In this document: piece after piece, positions 53,001-63,970 of the stretch
Numbering within the stretch: the stretch's first letter is position 1
Layout of the letters: each line of letters opens with the position of its first letter
Origin: Hormiphora californensis
Lineage: Eukaryota > Ctenophora > Tentaculata > Cydippida > Pleurobrachiidae
Reading direction: 5' to 3'
Length of the DNA: 64,000 nucleotides
NCBI GenBank assembly: GCA_020137815.1
Contig: CM035356.1
Location: forward strand, 7,773,211 to 7,837,210
The notes under the pieces: generated by a model
Databases searched by the model: none
What the model was told of the DNA's origin: nothing
What the model saw: only the letters and a program-made list of their open reading frames with translations
Made by a program: the position numbers and the translations under genes

Positions 53001-53044
53001 AAGCCTGCAGGTACTGGCAATGTTGTAACTCATGGGCTCTGGAA
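47004..53044 (-). CDS. Voltage-gated potassium channel, Shaker (Kv) superfamily (5' end incomplete)
   Basis: Exons: 52837-53044, 52580-52716, 52266-52344, 51871-51978, 51512-51711, 51076-51325, 49267-49401, 47304-47461 and 47004-47178, all phase-matched. The tetramerisation (T1) domain is clear (YINVCGSVYITRESTLAYFP, MFDAILYFYQSKG). S1 is AVVDIIFICISLTLLVLET. S4 is RVCRTFRIIRIFKFVRHSK with five or six basic residues at three-residue spacing. S5 is FLVLLLLILIFVLSCGTIMY. The pore is WWAVVTITTVGYGD. S6 is VVVMGIVILALPMTIIVSKF. The C-tail is short and acidic and the stop is TGA at 47004. T1 plus six membrane segments places it in Kv1-4. The PxP hinge of S6 is replaced by PMT, as in modifier or silent subunits. 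An upstream start exon is not identified. Confidence 0.9.
47442..47542 (-). repeat. 46-bp acceptor repeat at the Kv pore exon (first part)
   Basis: The 46-bp unit spans the first bases of the pore exon (ggttgttggtgggcagtggt) and its acceptor (ccactgttttcag). Two full copies and a partial one occur here; the array resumes at 49090 after a foldback insertion. Confidence 0.85.
47543..49089. mobile_element. 1,547-bp MULE-like foldback made of TATAGACGCA-type repeats
   Basis: Perfect ends (ggcaattttgcatttgcggg... and complement) are flanked by ACCACTGCC on both sides (47534-47542 and 49090-49098), a 9-bp duplication. The two arms mirror each other and consist of many variants of a 10-12-bp motif, tatagacgcat, in opposite orientations. 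A GA/CT-rich centre (48095-48530) also pairs approximately with itself. There is no transposase frame. It lies in the intron before the Kv pore exon. Confidence 0.88.
49090..49266 (-). repeat. 46-bp acceptor repeat (second part)
   Basis: It continues the Kv acceptor array after the foldback: one complete copy and one diverged copy (cagaaagcagtag). It is followed by ordinary intron sequence up to the S5 exon donor. Confidence 0.8.
49530..50880. mobile_element. Tigger-like element with nested foldback
   Basis: It is bounded by aggaccccgatttaccgg and ccggtaaatcggggtccgactgta. Internal direct copies of a cgtatcggttcgtttcgaac block occur near 49695 and 49930, and a third set lies in 54830-55180. 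No intact transposase frame is seen. Ends and apparent TA flanks fit a Tc1/mariner (pogo/Tigger) derivative. A second foldback (50328-50697) is nested inside. Confidence 0.55.
50328..50697. mobile_element. Foldback of about 10-bp TGCGA arrays
   Basis: Imperfect inverted ends (gcgctgccgcaagcggcc and complement of ggccggatgcggcagct) enclose two oppositely oriented arrays. The left half repeats tgcga(t/a)nnnn and the right half repeats atcgcannnn, at about 10-11-bp spacing. The architecture matches 47543-49089, but the motif is different. Confidence 0.65.
51340..51470. repeat. MITE copy in a Kv intron
   Basis: This is a copy of the taaatagccgtgac/cctgagatctcagg family (ctgaacctcgggttcaggcc ... 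aatagccgtcaatgaaacct), between the S1 and S2-S4 exons. It lacks the usual gactgtttt end. Confidence 0.5.
52090..52230. repeat. 125-bp MITE shared with 39935-40035
   Basis: It has inverted ends aggaaccgaccgac ... attcggtcggttcct and a core tcacgtgactggttatcagc. It lies in a Kv intron. About 30 bp to its left is agttcaattcccgg-like sequence on the minus strand, considered and rejected as a tRNA T-arm. Confidence 0.65.
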
Positions 53045-54322
53045 CTGAAGAATAAATAGAGCGATGAAAAAACGCATTCGTCATGTAAAAAATTACAGTC
53101 GCACCCCGATTTACCGGGATCCGGGGAAATGGTTTTACCCGGTAAATCGGGGTACCCGGTATATCGGGGTCAAATATATCGGTAGAATTTATACTGCTGG
53201 TAAATCGGGGACCGGGGTCCAACTAGAACTGTACCTGGTTTGATAGGTATTATGAAGGGGAGTTTCGGTCCACCCACCTTCCATGGTCAGGTGCTATACT
53301 AGAGTTCGTTCATTTTACATGATACACCTTTGGAAATTGGGGATCGGGAACTATTGCTACTGCTAAATGAACTTAATGTAAAGGGTATCATCGAAGACTA
53401 AAAAGTATCATGGCCGAGGACTAAAAAGTATCATAGGGCTGTTAGTAGAGTCGATAACTACATCGACCTCTCCCAATTGTTCCAGTTTTTGTCACATCAG
53501 TTTGGAGCCTCGACACGACCTCTAAACAGGTGTTACTTTTTCACAAACTGTTTTCATCTTGGTGTAATCAGCAGTTGAAATGTTGTTGATCATAACAAAA
53601 ACCTGACTAAATTTTTTCAACTTGGGGTAAAACCATGGGTGTCAAAAGTTAGCTCTAGGTCCCCTGAGTAACCATCCGGAGACTCCAAGAGATATTTCAA
53701 GCCGTTCTCCTGTAATCATTAATCCCGCTAGAGCACATATTTGAGTATGGACGTACGTGCAATTGCCTACAACCTCAACTATGGTGGGAGAAATGGCTCA
53801 CCCTATATTTTTTACTACTTTACAACAACAAATGTCTTTAACTTACATTATAACCTGTAAATAGATTTAAAATACACTTCAAACTAGTTTTGAAATAGAA
53901 ATATAAATAGAATAGAGATGAAAATAGAATAGAAATAAAAGTAGAAATAGAATAGAAATAGAATAGAAAAAAAATAGAAATAAAATAGAAATAAAAATAA
54001 AAATAGAATAGAAATCGAAATAGAAATTGAAATAGTTTTGAAACAGCTCGAAACCGCGTGGTAGTTTCGGCTCATGTGGCTCACCTTGGTGTAGCGCTAT
54101 CGCGCAAAGATTATCAGAACTATGTACCCGCGCGCTACGTCAAGTACTCAGATTTTCTGCACAATTGTGCACAATTGTCCCCTAAGGCAAAACTGTGCGT
54201 TTCGTTAAGAAGAACAAGAGTTTTTCAATTAATAATAATAATAATACTAATGGATTAATGAAAAGACAGGCCGGAATGCAGTTTGTAACTTAAAAACCAG
54301 CCAGTTTGATTGTCTGTTACAC
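53045..54322. repeat. Repeats upstream of the Kv exons
   Basis: 53095-53225 is a Tigger-like MITE (acagtcgcaccccgattta ... ggggtccaact). 53447-53730 is the uninterrupted copy of the repeat at 37080. 53890-54045 is an ATAGAA-type low-complexity tract. No exon is supported. Confidence 0.65.
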
Positions 54323-54434
54323 CTTGAGTTACGAATAGAACAGTCTCGTCCACACATCCAAATTTCTGTTGCTTATTCTCACCCAGGCGATCAATGTTTA
54401 AAACTTGCCAAGATCCCGGAATCAACCCGTGTAT
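54323..54434 (-). CDS. Tentative exon
   Basis: On the minus strand an acceptor (ttccttttccccaag) opens a frame containing GSWQVLNIDRLGENKQQKFG and VDETVLFVTQ before a donor (caag/gtgtaac). It could be a 5' exon of the Kv gene or of a separate gene; phase with the candidate first exon at 55393 does not match. Function unknown. Confidence 0.3.
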
Positions 54435-54514
54435 CTTGGGGAAAAGGAAATTGTGTTAGAGAATAAAGATACTAAAGATAAATTGATATGATAGATCATA
54501 GATTGAGCTGTGTT

Positions 54515-55362
54515 ACAGTCGGACCCCGATTTAACGGCACCCTCGGGGGAAAGGGTTTTGTCCGTTAAATCGGGGTGTCCGTTAAATCGGGGTAGAGCAT
54601 ATATTTGGCCCATAAAACCCTATTTTTGTCCAAAATGCTGTACTAAAACTCCTCTAAGTGTTAAATGCAATGTCCATGTATTGATTACATAATCATTTCT
54701 GATTAGAAAAAGAAAGTAATTTCAAAATAATTTCAAAATACGTTATAAAAATTTTCTAAGGTACCATATCAACCACGTCCGAATCGTTTATCGAATCAGT
54801 GCATCTTATCGCACGTCTTGCTGCTAATTAGACGAACCGATACGTGATACCATGCCGAATCGGGGCACTTTAAGCGGGGTGAGGAAGAATTTGAATTTCA
54901 AAATATATTGTTCTCTGAAAATTCATGAGGAGCACCGATCAAAGCATTGACAATCATTCTGTAAAATTTTGCAAAAAAAGTTATGAAAATTTTTCAAAGG
55001 TATATCAACCACGTCCGAATCGTGTTTCGAATCAGTGCATTTTATCGCACGTCCTGTCGCTAATTAGACGGTTCGAAACGAACCGATACGTGATCCCCAT
55101 GAGGCCAGTTTAACAAGCGTCAAAATTGCGATTCGATGGGCCTCATGGGGATCACATATCTGTTCGTTTTGAACCGTCTAATTACCGGCAAGACATGCAA
55201 TAAGATGCACCGATTCGAAACACGATTCGGACGTGGTTTTTCAAAATAATTTCAAAAAAAAATTTCAAAAAAAATTTCAAAAAATTTTGGGGGAAATTTA
55301 TCCTGCCGTTAAATCGGGGTGCCGCTAAATCGGGGGCCGTTAAATCGGGGTCCGACTGTATT
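54515..55362. mobile_element. Tigger-like element, 0.85 kb
   Basis: It starts acagtcggaccccgattta and ends ggggtccgactgta, with TA on the outer edges. Internal repeats of an accgattcgaaacacgattc-type block are shared with 49695-50000. No intact frame remains. Confidence 0.65.
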
Positions 55363-55392
55363 AACACACATATCCATACATATTAAATCTAC

Positions 55393-55432
55393 CTGGTAGG
55401 AAGGTCATCATCTTGTTGTTCCCGTATTCCAT
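55393..55432 (-). CDS. Candidate first coding exon
   Basis: ATG at 55432 reads MEYGNNKMMTFLP and then a good donor (ccag/gtagat). No phase-compatible partner is certain. It may be the missing start of the Kv gene or of a small unknown gene. Confidence 0.25.
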
Positions 55433-56155
55433 TATAGATTGCACCGTTTATTCAACAAAGCGTTATGTCCTGATTCCCAAGTGATTAGTTCTCATTGTCT
55501 CGTCAAGGGAGCTGGAAAAATGTAGTACCTGTATAAAGAGGGATTGTAAACTAAAATTGTATGCTGATGAATGATGGCCCTATTAGCTAAGCTACCTAAA
55601 CTAACTTCGAATTTTAGAAAATGAAATAACATGCATATTTTTAGGCCATATAGGTCATATTCATATATGAGCCAATAAATCCCATTTATAGGTTGTAATT
55701 AATAAACCAATGGTTGTTATATTTTAATCCTCTATAAAACATCCAAGTAATCAGCACTCAAGTTTACCTCTTAATCCGGATCGTCAGTAAACCGATTAAG
55801 TTGGCATTGTACAGCTCTCCCTGAACAGTCATCATGCTATACCTCTACAGTGGAAGCTGGAGTTAGTGCTGAATTCGAAATGGGTCCAAGAGTCATTGGG
55901 AGGTGTGCAGGTACGCACGGGGAGGTGTGTGAAGGTGTGGGGAGGTACGGGGAGGTGTGGGGAGGCTTTGGGAGGTTTGGGGAGGCACGATGAGGTGTGG
56001 ACAAGAGTAGGACAAAACTTTTTGTAGAATAATTTTGAATTCATAAAAATTAGTGTATTTTAATGGTAAATGTATTTTAATGGTAAATGTATTTTAATGG
56101 TAAGTGTATTTTAATGGTAAGTGTCAATTATGAAACAACTGTTTGTTATCAGGTT
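55433..56155. other. Intergenic, small repeats only
   Basis: There are short tandem ggggaggtgtg units at 55915-55990 and gtaaatgtattttaatg units at 56060-56125. No gene is supported. Confidence 0.5.
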
Positions 56156-59100
56156 CTACAAAATTAATGGTGTGTCATCAGACACGCTGCCACTGCCAGC
56201 GGGTGATTCTATGATAGAGTCATCGGAGCCTAATAGGAAGCAGATTTCGCCACACTTGTGCCACTCCATGAAATTGTCCATAGCCTCTGCCGCAAAGTTG
56301 CCCGTTTTAAATTGTGCCTTATCGGAGCACCATTCCGCATCGATCATCATGTCCCCCACACCCTGGATATCAGTGATGATATAATTTCGGCTGGAGTGGA
56401 CAACTGTCCAATGGACAAATGCCTCGAGTGCCAGTCCAAAACTTTGGGGAGCTTCTTCGCCGTCCACCCTCTTTCCGTCGTTTGTTATCACCTTCCACGG
56501 CAATCCTTCATGGAATGGCTCCACTTCCACAACCTCCTTGGTATCCTCAAAGACGCCTAGCCAGCTCATGGTATATTTGAGACGTTCTGGTCTTCCGTTA
56601 GATATGAGGAGGGCCGTGAACTCGTCCACCAAAGGCCTGACCAAAGCGTCCAAATGAATTTCGAGCTCCCGCTCCTTGTCTGTGTTTGTATCGAAAGTCT
56701 GGTGCCGTTTTATTCCATGCTCGTGATACCGTTTTATAACTACAAACTTTTGGGCCGCTTCCGAGATTACTTTTGCTTTTTTAGCTTCTCGGAAGCCCCC
56801 TGACCCCACAACCCCCTCCTCAACTACCCGCAGATATCCATCCCCTTCAAATTCCCCCTTTATCCTTGACCATTTTCTGAGTTCCAGTTTCCCCCCTGTC
56901 TCCCCATTTCCCGCTGCTATAACCTCGGAAACTGTGACCTTCCTTTTCGGCATGAGGGAATATGTGAGCTGACGAGGCCTCTTGGAGACAGAGCATGATG
57001 GTGTATCAGAGGAGGAAGATTTACCAGATGGATAAATGGATGGGGATTTACCAGAAAAAGCACTAGCCCCCGAAACGGATGATCCCGAAAAGCCTGCTCT
57101 AGATGTACCAGCTGCAGGCACAGGAACCCGTGGAGGTGCAGCACCATGTGTTGATGGACGAACAAAATTCCCCAGATTTCCACCTCGGTCAACTAACTCC
57201 TTACCTACCAGATAATAAATCTTCTTCCCTGGGAGAGTGTTTTGAGTGTGTTAATGAGTGTTTTGAAGGGGGTGGGGAGGCAAGCATAGGAAAACATCAT
57301 CGAGTTCTATCTAGGCCATGATACTTTTCTTTATACGGCAGGGCGCTATGTTAAAACATAGATTTGAAATAATCTCAATGAGATTATACTTTATTCATAT
57401 TTAGAGCAAAAACTAATTGAAATTAGTTCGCCAGAAAGGTGGCCCATTTTGAACTTACTCCTTCATTTCCGTCACCTTTGAGTTGAGTCTTCTAAGACAT
57501 TGAGGTATCCGTAAACTTTTCCGCCTTCAACTCAAAGGTGACGGAAATGAAGGAGTAAGTTCAAAATGGGCCACCTTTCTGGCGAACTAATTTCAATTAG
57601 TTTTTGCTCTAAATTTGTACTCTTTTTTGGTCGTTTGAGGTCATTTATGACCTCAAACAGCTAAGATAATTGTCAACTAAAGTGTTCAAATGTAATTCAA
57701 ATGTATCCTGGGTTGTAAAAAACTGATTTGACGAAATTTTCAAAATTCGACGTCATTTTGACGTCGTGACGTCACACGTGACGTCACGACGACGTAAAAA
57801 AATTATGACAGACTATTTGGTCAATGAAGCACTAAACGTGTGAAAAGTTTTAAAGGCCATGGTAGTCAAGAACTGAAGTTATTGCACGAAATGTGAGTTT
57901 TTTCGTGGATTTTCACATCACATTTTTGAGTTCCGACGCGTTTTAAGGTCTAAAAATTACAAGTTAGAGAAATTCGCAATATGGTATCTTAAAGTTCAGA
58001 CAATTTGTCACTAACGATTTTCCATCAAATCAGGAATCAGAATACGTCTTGAGGGTGTTAGAGGCGTTTGAAGATATTTGGTCTGAGATTTTTCAATGAC
58101 GTCACTTTGTGACGTCATTACGGTCGTCATAGTGAACATTTTCACTCGTAATCTTAATTAATGCATGCCCCAAACGATTTGCTAACGGATAAAACTTGGT
58201 TCAAGCCTCTAGCTAGTATGGTTCGAGCTACAAGTGTTACACAGTGAAGCGTCTATCTATATACCTATCGCCACACTGAATTTTCTGTTTTGGGGGTGGT
58301 GTCATAACTTGCGAACGGAATGAGCTAGCCACTTCAAATTTTTACCTTCAGTAGAGGTCTATGTGAAGCTTCTTAGTACCAAATTTCAGCCTCCTGGCTC
58401 ATCTGGTTCCGGAGTTAGGAGGGGTCGAAAAGTGCCAATATGGGCTAAAACTTCAAAATTGTTATATCTACGCTGTTGGCAAGCGGGCCCACTTTTTCGG
58501 GAAAAGTTTTTGGGGGGATGGGATGGGGCCACCTTTGCGCTTGCCAGCGCAGTGATGGGTGACGATCCCCCCTACCGGATTATACTGTAACAAACTAAAA
58601 ATGTGTACTATCAGACCATTAACCAGCATGCAACACTTTTACTCACCTTTGGTCACGGCGTGCACGTCTTCGTCGTCTACAAATCTCGAGCCTTTCAACG
58701 TGTAATACAAAACTATTTCACCTTTCCCAATAGCAGTAGTCAGACTATTCACAAAAGTAACGATATCTGAAGAAAAATAGCGGAGGTGGTAGTAGAGAAA
58801 GGGAGAGATCGACGGGTTAAAAAATAAAAATGCATATTTCAATTTTTAGATAGGAAAGACGGACCAATTGACGTGCTTATTCTTTGTGGAGGCCGGGGGG
58901 TTCGATTAAGGTTTCTGTTCTATGCTATAAAAATCTAAAATTGAAGTCAACCGGCCAACCTCCTCCATTCATAATCACTATTTTATGCACATTTTTGTGA
59001 TTATATAACCACTTTATTTTATTGGCTATTACTGAACTTACTTGTACAGTCTGCAATATACTTGTTCTCTAAACCAGTTTGCTGTAGACTTGCCGGGCCC

Positions 59101-59189
59101 TTCTGAATAACTTCTGCAGCCAGGACATTTTTCTTTGTACCGATGTCTTTCATTCTTGCCTTCACCGTAAAATTTCTGAATTTCGACAT
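56156..59189 (-). CDS. Atypical (alpha-) protein kinase
   Basis: Exons are 59042-59189, 58647-58766 and 56156-57204. Junction phases match (A/AT and G/GT). The ORF runs from ATG to TAG and gives 438 residues. The first 115 residues are of unknown fold (MSKFRNFTVKARMKDIGT; GKGEIVLYYTLKGSRFVDDE). A Ser/Pro/Gly-rich linker (about 115-165) follows. The alpha-kinase domain fills the rest: glycine-rich VGSGGFREAKKAKVI, an ATP-contacting lysine in FVVIKRY, VEPFHEG, YIITDIQGVGD with the catalytic Asp, TGNFAAEAMDNFMEWHKCGEIC matching the zinc-binding C-terminal helix. This family (eEF2K, MHCK, TRPM6/7 kinases) phosphorylates Ser/Thr, often in helices. There is no EF2K Sel1 region, WD40 or channel part. 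The last exon carries the whole kinase. Confidence 0.85.
57395..57620. mobile_element. Foldback MITE in alpha-kinase intron
   Basis: Near-perfect arms of about 95 bp (tagagcaaaaactaattgaa ... ttcaattagtttttgctcta) surround a short loop. They contain gtggcccattttgaacttac. It lies in the intron upstream of the kinase exon. No coding content. Confidence 0.85.
57621..58646. other. Intron with no recognised element
   Basis: Several gacgtcac motifs occur (57750-57800, 58100-58130), but there is no exon or clear repeat boundary. Confidence 0.4.
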
Positions 59190-59479
59190 TATCAGAAGTC
59201 ACTACGTGGAGAGGTTCTGTTATGTTATTGATTTTAGAATGACCACACTGCAGACCAGCATTTGGAAACGATAGTCGGTAACATATTTATGACGCAAAAC
59301 TGCGAACAGTGAACAGTGAACTGTCAACCATCATCGAATTTCGAAGCTGTACAAAACAAAACCGGTAAAATACAAATAAGTGTTTAAATTCTAGAATGAG
59401 GCAACTTGTTATTCAATGTCTGAAACAAACTCTCTCCCACCACCGCGAGAACTACCAAACCAACTAAATTCTAGAAAGT

Positions 59480-59553
59480 GTTCATCGCCCGGTTCGAAAT
59501 AATCTCCTTAGCCTTTTGTACTCTTCTCCAAGGCAGCTTGCTTTCACTGGACT
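59480..59553 (-). CDS. Possible alternative last exon of the integrase gene
   Basis: A good acceptor (gtatttttcag) opens two frames. One is SPVKASCLGEEYKRLRRLFR ending TGA at 59480; the other reads KLPWRRVQKAKEIISNRAM and ends a few codons further. A gt within the last codons of the integrase gene (ccaatg/gtacat) would splice in frame to the first option. Confidence 0.3.
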
Positions 59554-59811
59554 CTGAAAAATACGTCGAATTAATAGCATTAGTTTGGGGAAGGAAAGGA
59601 CAGTTTGTAGCAGGGGAGGGATCGAGTTTGACAAAAATTTAGTAGATAAATTATAAAAGCCAAAAGGGTCAATGGTAGTTCTATTTTGAATGGACTGTAA
59701 TAATCACCAGACCTTCTCTCCCACCCCTATAAAATGAAGAAGCTTCCTTTTGCTTCTCCACTAATTTTCTAATTTTTTGACCTAAATTGAACTTATTAAG
59801 TTCGCAGTAAC

Positions 59812-60537
59812 CTATCCCGAGCTATCATGTACCATTGGTTGATTGTCTCTGAGAAGACGTTCGATCTCTGGCGTGATTGTCCACTCGTCAGGATCACTAA
59901 TGTCAAGGTCATCCACTCCATTCAAAAGGCTATCGATCATTTCTTCTGTCACATCTATTCTTCGATCCTAAAGGAAGGTGCGTGTAATGTGTATACTGTA
60001 TAATATACATTGTATATAATAGTGCTCTTGATAGCAAAATGATAAATGATAAAATAAAATTGGAGGACTTATTTCATGTTTGATGTAGGGTAAGCTGGGG
60101 CACTTTGGCCCACCGGGGAAAGTGGCCCATGTATGGGGAAAATTGGCCCTAAGAATAACGTGTGGTCACGTTACTTTTTCTCCAGCGGAGACTTGCTCGT
60201 TCTGTTCCGGATTTTTGCTTAAAAACCGCTGTAATTTCTGTTTGAGTTGGCCTATTTTAATTTTGCAAAAACTAATACAGTCGGACCCCGATTTAGGGAC
60301 ACCCTCAGGGTGTTAGTTAGGTTTTTTATCCTTATCTAAAACCTGGTATAAAAATTTGTAAAAAAACTCAATGTTAAGTTAATTAAATTTTCAAATTAGT
60401 CAAATTGGGGCAAATATGGTCCACTCTCTGGGGCAAAGTCTTTCACCCTGGGGTAAAGTGGTCCACCTCTAGGACCAATGAAATGGAGCTTGCAATACCA
60501 TGTGATACCACGTGACATTGGAATGCACTGTGTGTGT

Positions 60538-60596
<59 letters not shown>

Positions 60597-63120
60597 GGGG
60601 GGCCACTTTGCCCCCACTATCGGTGTTCTAACAACATCAGTCACGTGATAAAATTGAGCAATGCTATTGGCTTGGACCACTTTGCCGCAGTGCAAATTTT
60701 CCAAAAAAAGCCTCACCAAATTAATTGAATTGATTGAAAATTTAGCTCGGCTGAAAGGAAAACGTCCTGCTGTATAAATTGCGTATTTTAGAACCTAAAA
60801 CGTTAAAAATGGGCCACTTTTGCCCCATATATATATTATTATTATTTGTTTACCTCATATGGATCAGGTGGATGATGGTAGAGGTTAAACGGTTTTCCTG
60901 GTGGAAGACAAGTGTCTTTTTGACTTCTTATCCTGAAAGATGACAATCTAGAATGTTGGGCTTGAGGCGGTCAAGGACTGACCGGGCGGGTACCGGACAG
61001 AAACTCGAACGGACGATAACTCGAACTCGAAAATTTCGGACTACTCACTTTTGAAAATCTCTAATTTAGGTGAGTTATAGTCCGGATCTGGTGACTTTCT
61101 GTCCGCCCCACTATTTATGGTGAGTATAGACTATAGAGTTCAGATGGACATTAAATCACCTCTCATGGGAACTCGAGAATTCGGCCGATAGGCCGGATAC
61201 GAGAGTTCACTGGTTTATATTCGTCTTAGTAGTTGTTGTTTGGGTTCGATGTTGTTGGGTTCGATGTTAGGGTTGTATTAGGGTTGGGTTTTACGGTAAA
61301 ATCCAGGTGAGTTTTAAATTCGACATTTTGTCCTAGCAAAAAGTCGGAAAAAAATGCGGACAGAAAGTCACCAGGTGCTGTCCAGGTGAGTTACAGTCCT
61401 ATCGCCGACCGGGCCGAGATCTCAATTGTGACCTGAGCCGGTTCGGTATTTCTATGAAACATCGTGAAGTGGACTTATAGTCAAAGTATCTAACCAGATG
61501 CACGTATTATGAGTATGGCCGAAGTACACTTACCTATGTAAGTTCCATATGCTCTTGAATGAGTCCAACGCCTCCTGCACTGGTGGGATGAATATCTTAG
61601 CCAATAACTCTCTGTCTTCAATACAGTCTGAATCATAATATCCTGTCTCCGTTAACTCCACAAGCTGATACTTAAAAACGCCTGAAAATAAATATTGTGC
61701 TACAGGTGATCACCCTCATATTGTCAATCAGTCACCTCCAAGTCTCGTATCATTACTATTGGTATTACTGTGTCAGTTTAGAAGAAAATCGAGTGCGTAT
61801 GCTCGAATAGTTACATGACCGCAAACAACGATGATTACCTTCGACGTCCTTGATCACCTCTCGCCAGAGACCTTCGATCTTATTAGAAGTTGATGGCCCA
61901 TACAGAACTGCAGTCGTGAAGTTGCCAGTAGCCTCGTTCATAAGGTAATTCTGAGACAAATCAAAAGATTTACAACGCTGCAAGCAATTCCATTCACATA
62001 ACTTGGGCAGCGTTCAGAGAAAAATTAGGGCCCTATTATAGGAAACAATGCAGTGGGCCAAAAACGAAGTTTTTTTACCTGTATCAAACACATTTCGTCC
62101 GTTTCTGTACCCCGATCTACACGAAGGTGTTCCGGGATACAACCGTGTTCGCAAACGAGGTTAAGGTAGTACCATCCAATTACGGACTTCCTTTTGTTAC
62201 TGGGCATCACCTTCATTTCAAGAATCATCCTCGAAAACGTATCAAGGGTTCTGAAAATAGTCTGTGTAAGTTTTCAATGTACAACAGGTACTGTTAAGTT
62301 TCATCCTAGGGGCGGGGGGCTAATTTATGAATGGTTTCTAGACGAACTTTAGATGCTCAGCGTAGAGGAGTGCATTGTCAGGTAGGTATCAGGCATGTGT
62401 ACAGTATTGCAAAAGTAGGCAGTAATATCGGTATTAAAAAGTGATTTAAAAAAACTTACCCATAGATGTGAATATCGTAAGCCGCCCCAAACAGGCCGGA
62501 CAGCTTGTCGTGGCCATCACAACTCCAACAGAAATTGGGTCCAGGCGAGGCAAAAACTCCTTTCTTCATCCTCTTCTTGCCAGGAGTTCTTTCATGGACC
62601 CCAACAGGGTCAAGCAACGCAACCCCTTTCCGGACTTCATGTAGGGGAACACGTACGTCGTGCTTGAGTCGAAGACGTAAGCTCATCATTCGGTACCCTG
62701 TCCTGTTCGGGGCATCTCCTGAAGTACCCTCCATCGCCTCCTCTAATGCTGGCACTATTTTTACTCTATCTTCCTCTCTCCACTTTTTTAGATCCCAATG
62801 TTTCAGCATTCTGACAATATGAAGTGGATATTAGTAAGAGACACGAGCTTAAAAACATGGACCGCCACCCATTTTCTTGATTTTGTTTTCTCCTATTTTT
62901 GATTTAAATAACGACTAATACGCTAATTTGATGTTTGATATGTTTCACAGTGCAATATTCTGCCGTATTTGGTTGGGTACCTTTTTGTCGTAGCCATTGA
63001 CCAGGGATAATCGGGAAACATTTTCCTACCCTCTGAAACGATTTCTTGTCTTGTCAGTCCTCGCTCTCCATACCATTTGTCCAGTTGAAGCCTGAGTGTC
63101 TCGTTGTTCTTCCACGACAT
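59812..63120 (-). CDS. Seven-exon HTH plus DDE integrase protein (probably domesticated)
   Basis: Exons: 62981-63120, 62460-62810, 62079-62250, 61839-61950, 61534-61681, 60854-60932 and 59812-59967. All six junctions match in phase, giving an intact 385-residue frame. Residues 1-46 form a helix-turn-helix-like region (LRLQLDKWYGERGLTRQEIV). A retroviral-type integrase core follows, with the acidic triad visible: D145 in CWSCDGHDKL, D209 in LRVDRGTETDE, and E247 in TSNKIEGLWREV (38 residues after the second Asp). The C-terminal 110 residues are acidic with no chromodomain. Related stand-alone integrase-core genes are known in non-bilaterian animals and fish. Six introns, a complete triad and lack of terminal repeats at the edges argue for a host gene. 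It could alternatively be an intron-bearing transposon. Confidence 0.8.
60080..60850. repeat. Repeats in an integrase intron
   Basis: 60279-60316 is a partial Tigger-like end (acagtcggaccccgattta). 60528-60593 is a (GT)n microsatellite. Sequences flanking it (gtaagctggggcac, gggccacttttgcccca) form a loose inverted repeat also seen at 32050. Confidence 0.6.
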
Positions 63121-63370
63121 AGGGGAGAACTAAAGAAATCTTGGAATGTAATCTCTCTATGCTAATCTGATCTAAATTTTTGAAATCTGTCAAGCACCCG
63201 TCCTTGTTCCTGGGGTATTAGTGGGTGATGGTAAACATTCGTAAACATTCGTAAATAAATTTAGTATTGTACACAAAGCTTTAGCTCAAAAGGAGCCAAC
63301 ACTCAGATGACATGGAAAGTCAGCAGGTTATATGTATCAGCCAAATTACAATGAAAAGCAAAACACATTT
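63121..63370. other. Short spacer upstream of the integrase gene
   Basis: No exon or repeat boundary is seen apart from a gtaaacattc duplication at 63232-63252. The promoter of the integrase gene should lie here, but no motif is distinctive. Confidence 0.35.
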
Positions 63371-63970
63371 CTATGATTCGCCCATCTCTTTAAACACACT
63401 GGGGTCATTTCTCCAATCAATCAAGGAGTTACTGTGCTCCACCCGGTAGCCGCAGACAGGTGGCTGGTCGGGAATGGTGGTTAAGTAGGACCCAGGGGAC
63501 TGTTTCAACTCGAGCAGTGATGTTGCCTCTCTCACTGCACGGAGTAGGGAATTCCACAACTGTGCTCCTCTAACACCGAATGATGAGTCATAAGGGCCAG
63601 ATATGGATTTTTGAGCGAGGTAATTGTAACGGGGGACCAATGCTCTGGTACCAAGACTGGTGTGCTCAGTAAACAGGAGACCCGTGCCGTTGGTATAGAT
63701 GGTGCCACCACCATAATGATGGTGTTGTAGTCGGTTAGGTTTAGTAGGTCTCATCCTTGATATTGAGAGTGTAGGTTGTAAACAGCAAAAACAAGATGAA
63801 TTCAACGTTTCGGATTTAATATCCTTTATCAAGAAATTGGATTCAGCAGCTGCAAAAAAGAGAAACCCATGTAAAGTCGGATTTTTTGAATTTGTCACCC
63901 CTGGGTGGCGCGCAAGTGTTATTTGTTTTTGCTTGTTTTTGCTCTCATGCCTTTTATGTTTCTTAACCAA
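63371..63970 (-). pseudogene. 3' fragment of a second non-LTR retrotransposon
   Basis: The minus-strand frame carries SSFGVRGAQLWNSLLRAVRE, then SLLELKQSPGSYL and HSNSLIDWRN, the C-terminal tail of CR1-clade reverse transcriptase proteins. The N-terminal 70 residues of this frame are unrelated and include the end of a tcggattttttgaa MITE (63870-63905), seen complete at 40452-40677. It is a degenerate, truncated copy. Confidence 0.65.

Noticed and set aside
60396-60728. Frames with His-Thr or Cys-Val runs
   Set aside because: They are translations of a (GT)n microsatellite.
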